Assembly (NCBI GenBank): GCA_963741305.1
Contig: CAVUHL010000003.1
Span: 186,001-250,000, forward strand
DNA: 64,000 nucleotides
Reading direction: 5' to 3'
DNA from: DATMER01 sp963741305
GTDB taxonomy: Bacteria > Acidobacteriota > Thermoanaerobaculia > Multivoradales > UBA5704
The position numbers were made by a program, and so were the translations under genes. Under the pieces are notes generated by a model. It did no database searches. It was not told where the DNA came from and saw nothing but the letters and a program-made list of their open reading frames with translations. This document shows, piece after piece, positions 23,125 through 31,116 of this stretch. The first letter of the stretch is position 1; each line of letters begins with the position of its first letter.

Positions 23125-25356
23125 ATGTTTCAGCATAAGGGATGGGCTGCAGGGCTGGCAGCGCTTACCATCGTTGCACCGCTTGCGGCAGCGCAGGAGG
23201 GGCGCCCGCCTTACGCGGTCACCCGCGCCACGTCCCCGATCAAGGTGGATGGCAACCTCGACGAAGCCGCCTGGCAGGGAGCGGCGGTGGTCGACCTCGT
23301 CTACGAGACCCGCCCGGCGGAGAACACGGCGGCGCCCGTCAAGACCGAGTGCCTGATCACCTACGACGACGACAGCCTTTATGTGGCATTCCGTGCCCAG
23401 GACCCCGACCCATCGCAGATCCGGGCCCACCTGTCCGACCGCGACAAGGCCTTCGACGACGACTTCGTGGGCATCGTGCTCGACCCGTTCAACGACGAGC
23501 GCCGGGCCTTCGAGTTCTTCGTCAACCCGTTCGGCATCCAGATGGACATGTTCATGGACGACGTCGGCGGCGACGAGACCGACACCTGGGACGCCATCTG
23601 GGCCTCGTCCGGCCGGATCACCGAGACCGGCTACGAAGTCGAGATCGCGATCCCGTTCAGCTCGCTGCGCTTCCCGCGGGCCGAGGGGGACCAGACCTGG
23701 GGCTTCGACGCCCTGCGCTTCTACCCGCGCAACAACCGCCAACGCCTGGCCTCGCAGCCCATGGACCGCAACGTGAGCTGCTACCTCTGCCAGATCTCCA
23801 AGATGACAGGCTTTGCCGGCATCACGCCCGGGCTCAACATGGAGCTCGTCCCGACCCTGACCTCGGGCCGGACCGATGCGAAGCCGGATGCCTTCCAGGA
23901 CCGTCTCGCCGAGGGCGACGTTGAGACGGAGCTCGGCGTCACCGGCAAGTGGGGGATCACGCCCAACCTGACCCTGAACGCGGCGATCAACCCCGACTTC
24001 TCCCAGGTGGAGGCGGACGCGGCCCAGCTCAACGTCAATACCACCTTCGCCCTGTTCTTTCCGGAGAAGCGGCCCTTTTTCCTCGAGGGGGCCGACTTCT
24101 TCAGCACCCCGTTCGACGCGGTCTTCACCCGCAACGTGTCCGATCCCGAATGGGGCGTCAAGCTGACCGGCAAGGAAGGGCAGAACGCGGTCGGCGTCTT
24201 CGTTGCCCAGGACGACCGCACGGATTTCCTCATCCCGGGCGCCCAGTCCTCGGCCGCGACCTCCCTGAACGCGGAGAGCACCGACGCGGTGCTGCGCTAC
24301 CGGCGCGACCTCGGCGCCTCCTCGGCCTTGGGAGTCCTGGTGACCAGCCGCGAGGGGGACGTCTACTCCAACCAGCTCGCGGGGATCGACGGCCTCTACC
24401 GCCTCGGGAGCTCGAACTCGTTCCGCGGCCAGTTCCTGCGCTCGCAGACCGAGTACCCGTCGGAGATCTTCGGCAACACGGACCTGCGCCAGTCGGCCGG
24501 CTCGCTGGAAGACGAGGCGCTCTACCTTGGCTACGACCACAACTCCCGCAACTGGAGCGCCTACGCCCGCTACGAGGACGTGGGGGACCTCTTCCGCGCC
24601 GACATGGGTTTCATGCCCCAGGTGGACTACACCTTCATGCTCGCCGGGGGCGACCGCATCTGGCACGGTAAAGAGGGAGACTGGTGGACCCGGGCCTCCG
24701 TGGGAGGCGACGTTGACGAGAGGTCGGACCAGGCCGGCAACCTCCTGGAGCGCGAGGTGGAGGTGCGCGGAAACCTGAACGGTCCGATGCAGTCCTACGT
24801 CGAGCTCAACGCGGGCCAGCGCGACAGGGTCTTCAACGGCGTCTCCTTCGACGAGGCCTTCGCGACCTCCTTCGGCGAGGTCCAGCCCTCGGGCAACCTC
24901 CGCCTGAGCCTTTATGTGAGGGTGGGCGACGACATCGACTTCGCCAACACCCGTCCGGCGGAGGCCCTGGTGTTGGAGCCGGGGGTCCGCCTGCTGGTGG
25001 GCCGCCACCTGCGCTTCGGCCTCACACACCTGTTCCAGCGGCTCGACGTGGAGGGCGGCCAGCTTTTCGAAGCCAACCTGAGCCAGCTCACCACGGTCTA
25101 TCAGTTCAGCTCCCGCATGTTCGTCCGGCTGATCACCCAGTACACGGACATTCAGCGCGACCCGACTCTGTACACGGCGGACGTGAACGCCAAGACGGAG
25201 CAGCTCTTCAACCAGCTCCTGTTCAGCTACAAGCTCAACCCCCAGACCGTGCTCTTCGCGGGCTACAGCGACAATGCCCTGGGCACCGAGAGGATCGACT
25301 TCGAGCGCGAGAACAGGACGTTCTTCATCAAGCTCGGCTACGCCTGGGTGCCTTGA
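23125..25356 (+). CDS. DUF5916 outer-membrane protein with N-terminal CBM9-like domain
   Basis: A 743-residue exported protein. GAGGAG stands about 9 bases upstream and a signal peptide (MFQHKGWAAGLAALTIVAPL) follows. Residues about 30-215 form a carbohydrate-binding family 9-like beta-sandwich: IKVDGNLDEAAWQGA, ITYDDDSLYVAFRAQDPDP, DDFVGIVLDPFNDERRAFEF. The remainder matches DUF5916: NPDFSQVEADAAQLNVNTTF and FFPEKRPFFLEGADFF are its hallmarks, followed by alternating strands that probably make an outer-membrane barrel ending FFIKLGYAWVP. Function unknown; a substrate-binding outer-membrane channel is a fair guess. It is transcribed divergently from the ECF operon, sharing an inverted repeat with it. 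Confidence 0.9.
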   Translation: MFQHKGWAAGLAALTIVAPLAAAQEGRPPYAVTRATSPIKVDGNLDEAAWQGAAVVDLVYETRPAENTAAPVKTECLITYDDDSLYVAFRAQDPDPSQIRAHLSDRDKAFDDDFVGIVLDPFNDERRAFEFFVNPFGIQMDMFMDDVGGDETDTWDAIWASSGRITETGYEVEIAIPFSSLRFPRAEGDQTWGFDALRFYPRNNRQRLASQPMDRNVSCYLCQISKMTGFAGITPGLNMELVPTLTSGRTDAKPDAFQDRLAEGDVETELGVTGKWGITPNLTLNAAINPDFSQVEADAAQLNVNTTFALFFPEKRPFFLEGADFFSTPFDAVFTRNVSDPEWGVKLTGKEGQNAVGVFVAQDDRTDFLIPGAQSSAATSLNAESTDAVLRYRRDLGASSALGVLVTSREGDVYSNQLAGIDGLYRLGSSNSFRGQFLRSQTEYPSEIFGNTDLRQSAGSLEDEALYLGYDHNSRNWSAYARYEDVGDLFRADMGFMPQVDYTFMLAGGDRIWHGKEGDWWTRASVGGDVDERSDQAGNLLEREVEVRGNLNGPMQSYVELNAGQRDRVFNGVSFDEAFATSFGEVQPSGNLRLSLYVRVGDDIDFANTRPAEALVLEPGVRLLVGRHLRFGLTHLFQRLDVEGGQLFEANLSQLTTVYQFSSRMFVRLITQYTDIQRDPTLYTADVNAKTEQLFNQLLFSYKLNPQTVLFAGYSDNALGTERIDFERENRTFFIKLGYAWVP

Positions 25357-25380
25357 GGGAAGGGGGTTTTCCCCCTTCCC
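25357..25380. terminator. Perfect hairpin directly after the DUF5916 stop codon
   Basis: GGGAAGGGGG-TTTT-CCCCCTTCCC begins at the base after the TGA: a 10-bp perfect stem with a four-base loop, not followed by a T-run. It may stop or attenuate transcription before the next gene, whose start lies 16 bases beyond. Confidence 0.6.
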
Positions 25381-25381
25381 A

Positions 25382-25387
25382 TATACT
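25382..25387 (+). promoter_or_regulatory. Possible -10 element of a leaderless transcript
   Basis: TATACT ends 8 bases before the ATG of the GT-C-like gene, right after the hairpin; no Shine-Dalgarno sequence lies between. No separate -35 box can be defined because the hairpin occupies that place. Confidence 0.4.
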
Positions 25388-25395
25388 CCCGGCCC

Positions 25396-27348
25396 ATGCG
25401 CCGCGCCCTTCCGGACCTCTCCCTGGCCGCCCTGCTCGCGGCGCTCGGGGGGCTCGTCTACCACCGCGCGCTGGGCCTCTGGCTGACCTACGACGACTTC
25501 TTCCACCTTCACTACCTCTACACCTCGACGCCGGCGGAGTACCTCTTCGAGCCCGAGGTCTGGCAGCGGCTGCCGTTCAAGATGATCACGCCGCTGCTCT
25601 TCCTCTCCTTCGACCTCGACCTGGCGTTCTTCGGGCTGGACGCCCACGCCTTTCTCGTTCACCAACTCGTCTCGTTCGCGCTCTGCACCGCGGCCTTCTA
25701 CCTGGTCCTCCGGCTCTGGCTGCCGCGCGTCTGGTCCGCCTTCGCGGCCGTGCTCTTCATGCTCGGCCCGGTTACGGCCTCGATCGCGCCGCTCCTCATG
25801 GTCCGGCACTACGTCGAGGCCACGCTGCTCTGCCTGATCGCGGTGGGCCTTTACGTGCTGGCCGTGCGCGGCAGAGGGATGGGGATGGCGACCGCCTCCG
25901 CCGTCCTCTACCTCCTGGCGATGCTGGCGAAAGAGATCGCGGTGCCTCTGATCTTCCTGCTGTTGCTGCTGCCCGAAGGCACTCTCCGGCGCCGGCTCTC
26001 CCTGGCCGTGCCGCACGCCGCGGGCTTTGTGCTGTACTTCGCCTACCGCCTTTACATGCTCGGCACGATGACGGGGGGCTACGGCTGGCTGGTAGATCCA
26101 ATCGACCTGCCGCGCCTCGCGCTCCTTCTGCCGGTAAAAATCGGAGCCGAGCTGCTGGGCCATCCCTCCGCGGCGAGTTGGGCGATGCTGATCGCGCTGC
26201 TCGCCGGGCTCGGGATCGTCCTGCTCAAAGGCAGGGGGGTGGCGCTGCTCGTAGGGACATCAATCCTACTGGCCCTGCTGCCGATCCTGCCTGTCTCGAC
26301 CGAGATGGTGCCGCGGTACGCGCTGCCGGCGTGGATGGTCCTTGTGATCGCTTTCCCGTTCGCGGTCCGCGGCCTGGTGAAGCGCGGGGGAGCAGTCCGG
26401 CTGATCGGGTTGGGCCTTGCCGTCATCGCAGCCGAGGGTGTCCTGCTCGCCCACCTGGATGCCAGGGAGGCGACGTTCGCGAGGGTGGAGCGGATGTCCG
26501 CCGAGAACCGCGCCTTCCTGGAAATGGGCCCCGGCGACTTCCTGCGCACCCCCCTCAGCCCTCCGGCAACCATGGGCGAGCTGGCTTGGCTGAAAACCGA
26601 CCTCCTCGAGAAGAAGCCGGGCGCCGGCTGGTTCTACGACGACCTCTTCGTCTGCATGAATCCCAACCTGGGCCAAGTCTGGACCTGGGACCCGGTCCAG
26701 CGGCAGGTGGAGGACATGACCGCCACCCTCCCGCATCTCCAGCGCCGTCACTGCAAGGCGATCCGGGAGCAGGCACCGCTGACCGTGGAGATGCACGCCG
26801 CCGGCCGGACGCTCCACTGGACCCTTGGACCCTACAGCGAGGGCACCTACTCCTTCGTTCTCGGGGATGGCATCCAGGCCTTCCCGATGCCCGCGAGCGG
26901 CGGCTTCCAGCTCCGCCAGGCGGGGGCGCTCTCCCTGCGGGTGAAGTACCGCTCTCCGGAAGGCTGGACCACTTACTCGCCCGAGCTGAAGATGGATTTC
27001 ACGCGGGTCCCCAGCTTCCGTTGGGCACGGCCCCTCTCAACCCGCGGGTTGAGACGCAAAACCCGCGGGTTGAACAGGCAAACCCGCGGGTTTTGTGTTT
27101 CAACCGCCGGCTTTAACGTTGCAACCAGCGGGTTTAGTGTTGCAACCCGCGGGTTTCCTTGCCCAACCGGCCGGTTTCGTGTCTCAACCGCCGGGTTTAT
27201 CGAGGCAACCCGCAGGTTTTCTCTCCCAACCCGTGGGTTGAGCGTGTCAACCGCCGGGTTGCGGGCTCCAACCCGGCGGTTTTGTGCCGCAACCCGCCGG
27301 TTGCGCGGCGTCAGCCGCGGGTCGAGAAGTTTCAGCGGGCAGAGGTGA
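25396..27348 (+). CDS. GT-C-like polytopic membrane protein, C-terminus extended by repeat array
   Basis: A predicted membrane glycosyltransferase of the GT-C (ArnT/PMT) type: about ten membrane segments in residues 1-350, with the metal/sugar-donor acidic pair in the first outer loop (LWLTYDDFFHLHYLY, DD at about residue 33). A soluble beta-rich domain covers about 380-545. The reading frame does not stop there but continues through the 14 units of array C as about 100 residues of a 7-residue repeat (TRGL-, TAGF-, TRRF-type) to the TGA. The native protein most likely ended near residue 547 (FRWARP), so the tail is probably acquired. Substrate unknown. Confidence 0.8.
   Translation: MRRALPDLSLAALLAALGGLVYHRALGLWLTYDDFFHLHYLYTSTPAEYLFEPEVWQRLPFKMITPLLFLSFDLDLAFFGLDAHAFLVHQLVSFALCTAAFYLVLRLWLPRVWSAFAAVLFMLGPVTASIAPLLMVRHYVEATLLCLIAVGLYVLAVRGRGMGMATASAVLYLLAMLAKEIAVPLIFLLLLLPEGTLRRRLSLAVPHAAGFVLYFAYRLYMLGTMTGGYGWLVDPIDLPRLALLLPVKIGAELLGHPSAASWAMLIALLAGLGIVLLKGRGVALLVGTSILLALLPILPVSTEMVPRYALPAWMVLVIAFPFAVRGLVKRGGAVRLIGLGLAVIAAEGVLLAHLDAREATFARVERMSAENRAFLEMGPGDFLRTPLSPPATMGELAWLKTDLLEKKPGAGWFYDDLFVCMNPNLGQVWTWDPVQRQVEDMTATLPHLQRRHCKAIREQAPLTVEMHAAGRTLHWTLGPYSEGTYSFVLGDGIQAFPMPASGGFQLRQAGALSLRVKYRSPEGWTTYSPELKMDFTRVPSFRWARPLSTRGLRRKTRGLNRQTRGFCVSTAGFNVATSGFSVATRGFPCPTGRFRVSTAGFIEATRRFSLPTRGLSVSTAGLRAPTRRFCAATRRLRGVSRGSRSFSGQR
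27039..27332. repeat. 21-bp tandem array C (AACC...GGTT dyad)
   Basis: Fourteen units, starting at 27039 and every 21 bases to 27312, with no indel. Each has a 12-base core beginning AACC and ending GGTT (AACCCGCGGGTT is the commonest, AACCGGCCGGTT another perfect palindrome) and a 9-base linker that varies freely. The outer AACC/GGTT bases are almost invariant while the inner four change, so the dyad ends rather than a protein sequence seem conserved. The last unit reads CAGCCGCGGGTC. The array covers the end of the GT-C-like frame; the 97 bases after that gene hold nothing recognisable except the ribosome-binding site of the next gene. Confidence 0.95.
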
Positions 27349-27445
27349 GGTTGAGCCGTCAGAAATAGTTAGTCCTCTGAGGAAAACGACGCTCTGATCC
27401 GTCTCAGTTCTATTGGACCCCTGCGGTTCGGGGGTAGGAGATCTG

Positions 27446-30400
27446 ATGAACGAGAGAGCACCCTGGGCCTTTGGAGTCATGGCCATTGTAATAGCCGCTC
27501 TAGCGGCGCGCGGTGTCCTGCCGCAGGGCGCCGGCCGCAACCCGGGCAGCCGCGCCACGGAGGTGAAGGAGGACAAGAAGGATGGGGCGGACGACGCAAA
27601 GAAGGCGAAAGAGAAGGCATCGACCGAGTTCTGTCCCGCGCCCTGCCTCTATCAGGAGTTCTTCGGCTTCCAGCCTTCATCCATGGCTGAAGGTTGGCCA
27701 ACCGCTGCTGCAGACATCGTGAAGAGCGCGGGAGAACAAGACTACACCCTTGAATTCCTCGTCGCCCTCGTGCCTGACCCAATCGACTCTCATCTATCGA
27801 ACCGCTTCGATGAGGCGCTCGACGCACTGCAGCGGGGGATCGCGCAGTCTGGATACCTGTTCGACCGCGTCTCCCTGCCATGGGAGGGTGAGGCCGCCAA
27901 GATGCGGCTCTACCGCTGGATCCCCGGAGGAATGCTCTTCCGCAAGGTTGATGCGAACGGTCAGCGGCATCTGCTGGCGGTCTTTCTCGTAGGTGAAAGC
28001 CCCAAGGGGGGTGTACAGAAACAGGCGTTCTTTAATGCTCTTGACTTTGTCGCGGGGTTGCAGTCGGCGGCGACGCCGAAGCAGGAGGACAAACTCCGGA
28101 TTCTGGGCCCCTCGTTCTCTGGTTCGGCCGAGTCGATCAAGATCGCTCTCCGGGAATGGGTGTCCCGTCCCGACCAGGGTGCGATCCAGCTGAAGGTCGA
28201 GATGGTGACGGGCTCCGCGACCGTGGAGAATCTTTTCCGGCAGCCGGTTGATCCAAAAGTGAGCATCGATTTCAGCCGGACGATTCTCTACGACGACCTG
28301 CTGCAGGAGCGGGCCTTCGAGTTCCTGCACAATCGGCTCGGCTGGGATCTCGACGACATGGCTCTGATCACCGAGCTCGATACTGCGTACGGCCAGCAGA
28401 GCTTCGAACCGCAGAAGAAGAGCCGCCGGTCTCCCCTCCTCGTCCAATTTCCGAGTAACCTGGCGCACATCCGGACGGCCCGCGAGAAGCTCGGCCTCCA
28501 ACGAGACACAAGCTCGTCGGTCGCATCCTCCCAAAAGAGCCTGGACCTCAGCCTCGCGGACCAGGACAGACCGGTCGACATCGTGCCTCAGCTCAGCGAG
28601 CTGTCCACGCAGTCCAACGACCTCGCCTTGGCCGGCCTCTTGCGTGCGCTCTCCCGCGAGCGGGTGCGGTACATCGGCATCCTGGCTACCGACATCCAGG
28701 ACCAGCTGTTCCTCGCTGAGCAGGTCCGCAGCTTCTGCCCGGACGCCGTGGTGTTCACCTTTGATAACCATTTGCTCGATGCACACCCGAAGGTCACGAA
28801 GTCAATGGACGGCACGCTGGTCCTGACCAGATTTCCGCTTTATGCGTCACCGGCAGAACGATCCATGCGCCAGTTCACGAGTGAATTCCAGCAGGGCATC
28901 TACCTCGCGGCCCGGCGGCTGGTCGGAAAGCCGAAGGCGACTCTCTTGCCCCGGGACATCTGGGTGGCGGCGGTCGGCAACGGCGAGCTGTGGCCGATTG
29001 CCGTCCAGCCGGCAGTATCCGGATCGGCAGTCCAGATTTACGCAATCCCGGGCGCCTTCAAGGCTGAGCTCAAGTGGCTGGTATCGGCGCTGGTGCTCGC
29101 CCTGCTCGCCGTATGGCTCTGGAGGCTCACGGATCCCTTGCAGGAGGCTGTAAGGAAGAATCCGAGAGAGAAGGTGTGGTCGCGGGGAGCCGTCTTCCTT
29201 CCGGCTCTTGGGGCCGGCGTCCTGTGGCTGGCGAGCGGAGTGCTTCTGGTCTTCTACTCCTTGTCGCTACGGAAGCTCGACGAGTGGCAAGGAGGCTTCC
29301 TGAACCCCAGCTTGCTCGCTTTGACCTACCTCGGGATGACCTTCTTGTTGGCCTGGCTCACACGCCGTCCCCGCCACTGGATCGATGTGCTCCTGTGGAT
29401 CTCCGCCTGCGTTCTGGGGCTCGTGCTCCTCGGCTGGGCCATGGGCGAGCTCTGGTTCTTCCGAGAGGGAGCCGCATTTTTCTACACTCGGGCGGGGAAC
29501 TTCTCGAGCGGGCTCTCACCGCTGGTCTCCCTGGCCCTGCTGGGATCGGCCGTTTATGCCTGGGCGGTCTTCGAGTTGAAACGGCGCCGGCTGATCGTCG
29601 TCCAAGATCTCCCCTGGCCACTCAAGGACTCTCCTGAGCCAGCGCTTGCCGCCTGCGAACGAAGCGCGCACAAGCTCCAGGAAATCCTGCTGGACATTGC
29701 GCCCGGGCGGTCGTTCTGGGTAGTCCTGGCCCTCATCTTCCTCTTGCCGGCGCCACGGCTCATCCGGGGCATGCAGCCGATCGCCGAGACGCGGGCCTAC
29801 GGGATGCTCTTCCTGGTTATCGTGATGGCCGTCTTCCTCCTGTGCGCCATCTCCTTCTATCGGTTCCTCATGGCCTGGAGGCTGCTGGAACGGATCCTCG
29901 ACCGCCTGTGCAACACATGGATGCTGCCCGTGTTCTCCCGATCATCTAGTCTCCTCGACTGGCGGCCGCTGAAGTCCTTCGGACTACGCATGCCGACACT
30001 CAGAATGACCTTGGCCTCGGCCCGGCAACTGCGCACCCTCTCCAATCTTGGTCTCCTCGGTCCAAACGGTGCAGCCCTCACGGGCGGAGCCGGGGGAACC
30101 CGCGGATTGATCGATGAAGAGTTGGAGCATGTCTTCGCGGCCGAGCAGGGTGGCGTCTTCCTCGACGAAGTCAAGGCCCGCCGTGATCTGCAGGCCCACT
30201 TCGACAAGACAGCCTCCCTCGTGCAGTGTGTCCGCTGGACCTCAGGCAACGCGGATCTCAGGCCTGCCGACGAAAAGAAAGAACCTGTACCCCGCAAGCA
30301 GGAGATCGAGATGCGGGAGATCGAGACGTACCTGGCCGTACGGGTAGTGGCCTATCTGCGCTATGTCTTCGCACATCTGCGCTACACCCTCCTGTCTGCG

Positions 30401-30727
30401 ACGGTCTGCGGATTGGCGTTGCTCATCGCCGTGAGCACCTACGCCTTCCAGCCGAAGCGCTTCCTGTCCTTCGAGATCTGGATGGCGTTGCTCCTCGGCT
30501 CTCTGATGACCCTGCGTGTCTTTGTGCAGATGGATCGCAACGGCGCCCTGAGCGCCATCAGCGGCACGGATGCCGGCAAGGTCACCCTGGATCGTACGTT
30601 CTTCTCGAACCTCTTGACCTACGGTGGTATCCCCGTGCTCGGAGTCGTGCTCACGCAGTTCCCAGCGGCTGGACATCTCTTCGGCGGCTGGCTGGGCCCG
30701 CTGCTGCGCTTGGTCGGTGGGGGTTAA
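27446..30727 (+). CDS. Large membrane protein of unknown function with extracytoplasmic sensor-like region
   Basis: 1,093 residues; the ATG is chosen because AGGAG lies 5 bases upstream, discarding 11 upstream codons. One N-terminal membrane segment (WAFGVMAIVIAALAA) precedes a Lys/Asp linker and an exported region of about 500 residues. That region has Rossmann-like passages (LRILGPSFSGSAESIKIAL near 220; RYIGILATDIQDQLFLAEQV near 415, then CPDAVVFTFDNHLLDAHPKV) reminiscent of type I periplasmic-binding folds. From about residue 545 there are eight or more membrane segments, a cytoplasmic part (about 770-980) and further membrane segments at the end. I do not recognise the family. Its last four bases overlap the convergent ridA-like gene. 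Confidence 0.75.
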   Translation: MNERAPWAFGVMAIVIAALAARGVLPQGAGRNPGSRATEVKEDKKDGADDAKKAKEKASTEFCPAPCLYQEFFGFQPSSMAEGWPTAAADIVKSAGEQDYTLEFLVALVPDPIDSHLSNRFDEALDALQRGIAQSGYLFDRVSLPWEGEAAKMRLYRWIPGGMLFRKVDANGQRHLLAVFLVGESPKGGVQKQAFFNALDFVAGLQSAATPKQEDKLRILGPSFSGSAESIKIALREWVSRPDQGAIQLKVEMVTGSATVENLFRQPVDPKVSIDFSRTILYDDLLQERAFEFLHNRLGWDLDDMALITELDTAYGQQSFEPQKKSRRSPLLVQFPSNLAHIRTAREKLGLQRDTSSSVASSQKSLDLSLADQDRPVDIVPQLSELSTQSNDLALAGLLRALSRERVRYIGILATDIQDQLFLAEQVRSFCPDAVVFTFDNHLLDAHPKVTKSMDGTLVLTRFPLYASPAERSMRQFTSEFQQGIYLAARRLVGKPKATLLPRDIWVAAVGNGELWPIAVQPAVSGSAVQIYAIPGAFKAELKWLVSALVLALLAVWLWRLTDPLQEAVRKNPREKVWSRGAVFLPALGAGVLWLASGVLLVFYSLSLRKLDEWQGGFLNPSLLALTYLGMTFLLAWLTRRPRHWIDVLLWISACVLGLVLLGWAMGELWFFREGAAFFYTRAGNFSSGLSPLVSLALLGSAVYAWAVFELKRRRLIVVQDLPWPLKDSPEPALAACERSAHKLQEILLDIAPGRSFWVVLALIFLLPAPRLIRGMQPIAETRAYGMLFLVIVMAVFLLCAISFYRFLMAWRLLERILDRLCNTWMLPVFSRSSSLLDWRPLKSFGLRMPTLRMTLASARQLRTLSNLGLLGPNGAALTGGAGGTRGLIDEELEHVFAAEQGGVFLDEVKARRDLQAHFDKTASLVQCVRWTSGNADLRPADEKKEPVPRKQEIEMREIETYLAVRVVAYLRYVFAHLRYTLLSATVCGLALLIAVSTYAFQPKRFLSFEIWMALLLGSLMTLRVFVQMDRNGALSAISGTDAGKVTLDRTFFSNLLTYGGIPVLGVVLTQFPAAGHLFGGWLGPLLRLVGGG

Positions 30728-31116
30728 TCCGGCACCACCGCCGTAGCCTCGATCTCCACCAGCGCCCGATCTTCCAGAAGAGCCGCCACCACCACCAGTG
30801 ACATCGGCGGGAAGTGGCGGCCGAGAACATCCCGATAAGCACGGCCGATCTCGCGGCGGGCGGCCACGTAGGCAGCCTTGTCGACGATGTACCAGGTGAG
30901 GCGGACCAGGTGGCTCGGTTCGGCTCCGGCTTCCTTGAGGAGGGCAACAATGTTTTCCAAAGCCTGCCGGACCTGCGCGGCCAGGTCGTCGGTCTCGAAC
31001 TGGCAGGTGGCGGGGTTCCAACCTATCTGGCCGGCTACGTAGATCTGGCGGCCCTGGACCGCGACTCCGTTTGCGTAGCCGATCGGGGCGGCCCAGCCTT
31101 CCGGTTGGAGATTCAT
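30724..31116 (-). CDS. RidA family (Rid/YER057c/UK114) deaminase
   Basis: A 130-residue enamine/imine deaminase-type protein. Features: GVAVQGRQIYVAGQIGWNP, ALENIVALLKEAGAEPSHLVRLTWYI and the C-terminal LVEIEATAVV. The Arg that binds the substrate carboxylate in canonical RidA (usually in a R-x-x-x-V-A/P-x-x-x-L-P segment) is not clearly placed, so it may be one of the Rid subgroups with another ligand. It ends the 2-aminobenzoyl-CoA operon (ATGA overlap with the ligase gene), where a deaminase for the enamine/imine made from the dearomatised amino-ring would fit. Confidence 0.88.
   Translation of the reverse strand: MNLQPEGWAAPIGYANGVAVQGRQIYVAGQIGWNPATCQFETDDLAAQVRQALENIVALLKEAGAEPSHLVRLTWYIVDKAAYVAARREIGRAYRDVLGRHFPPMSLVVVAALLEDRALVEIEATAVVPD

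Noticed and set aside
23071..26163. 1,030-codon minus-strand open frame
   Set aside because: Antisense shadow of the DUF5916 and GT-C-like genes, rich in Val/Ala/Glu/Gly/Arg as expected of the frame opposite a high-GC gene.
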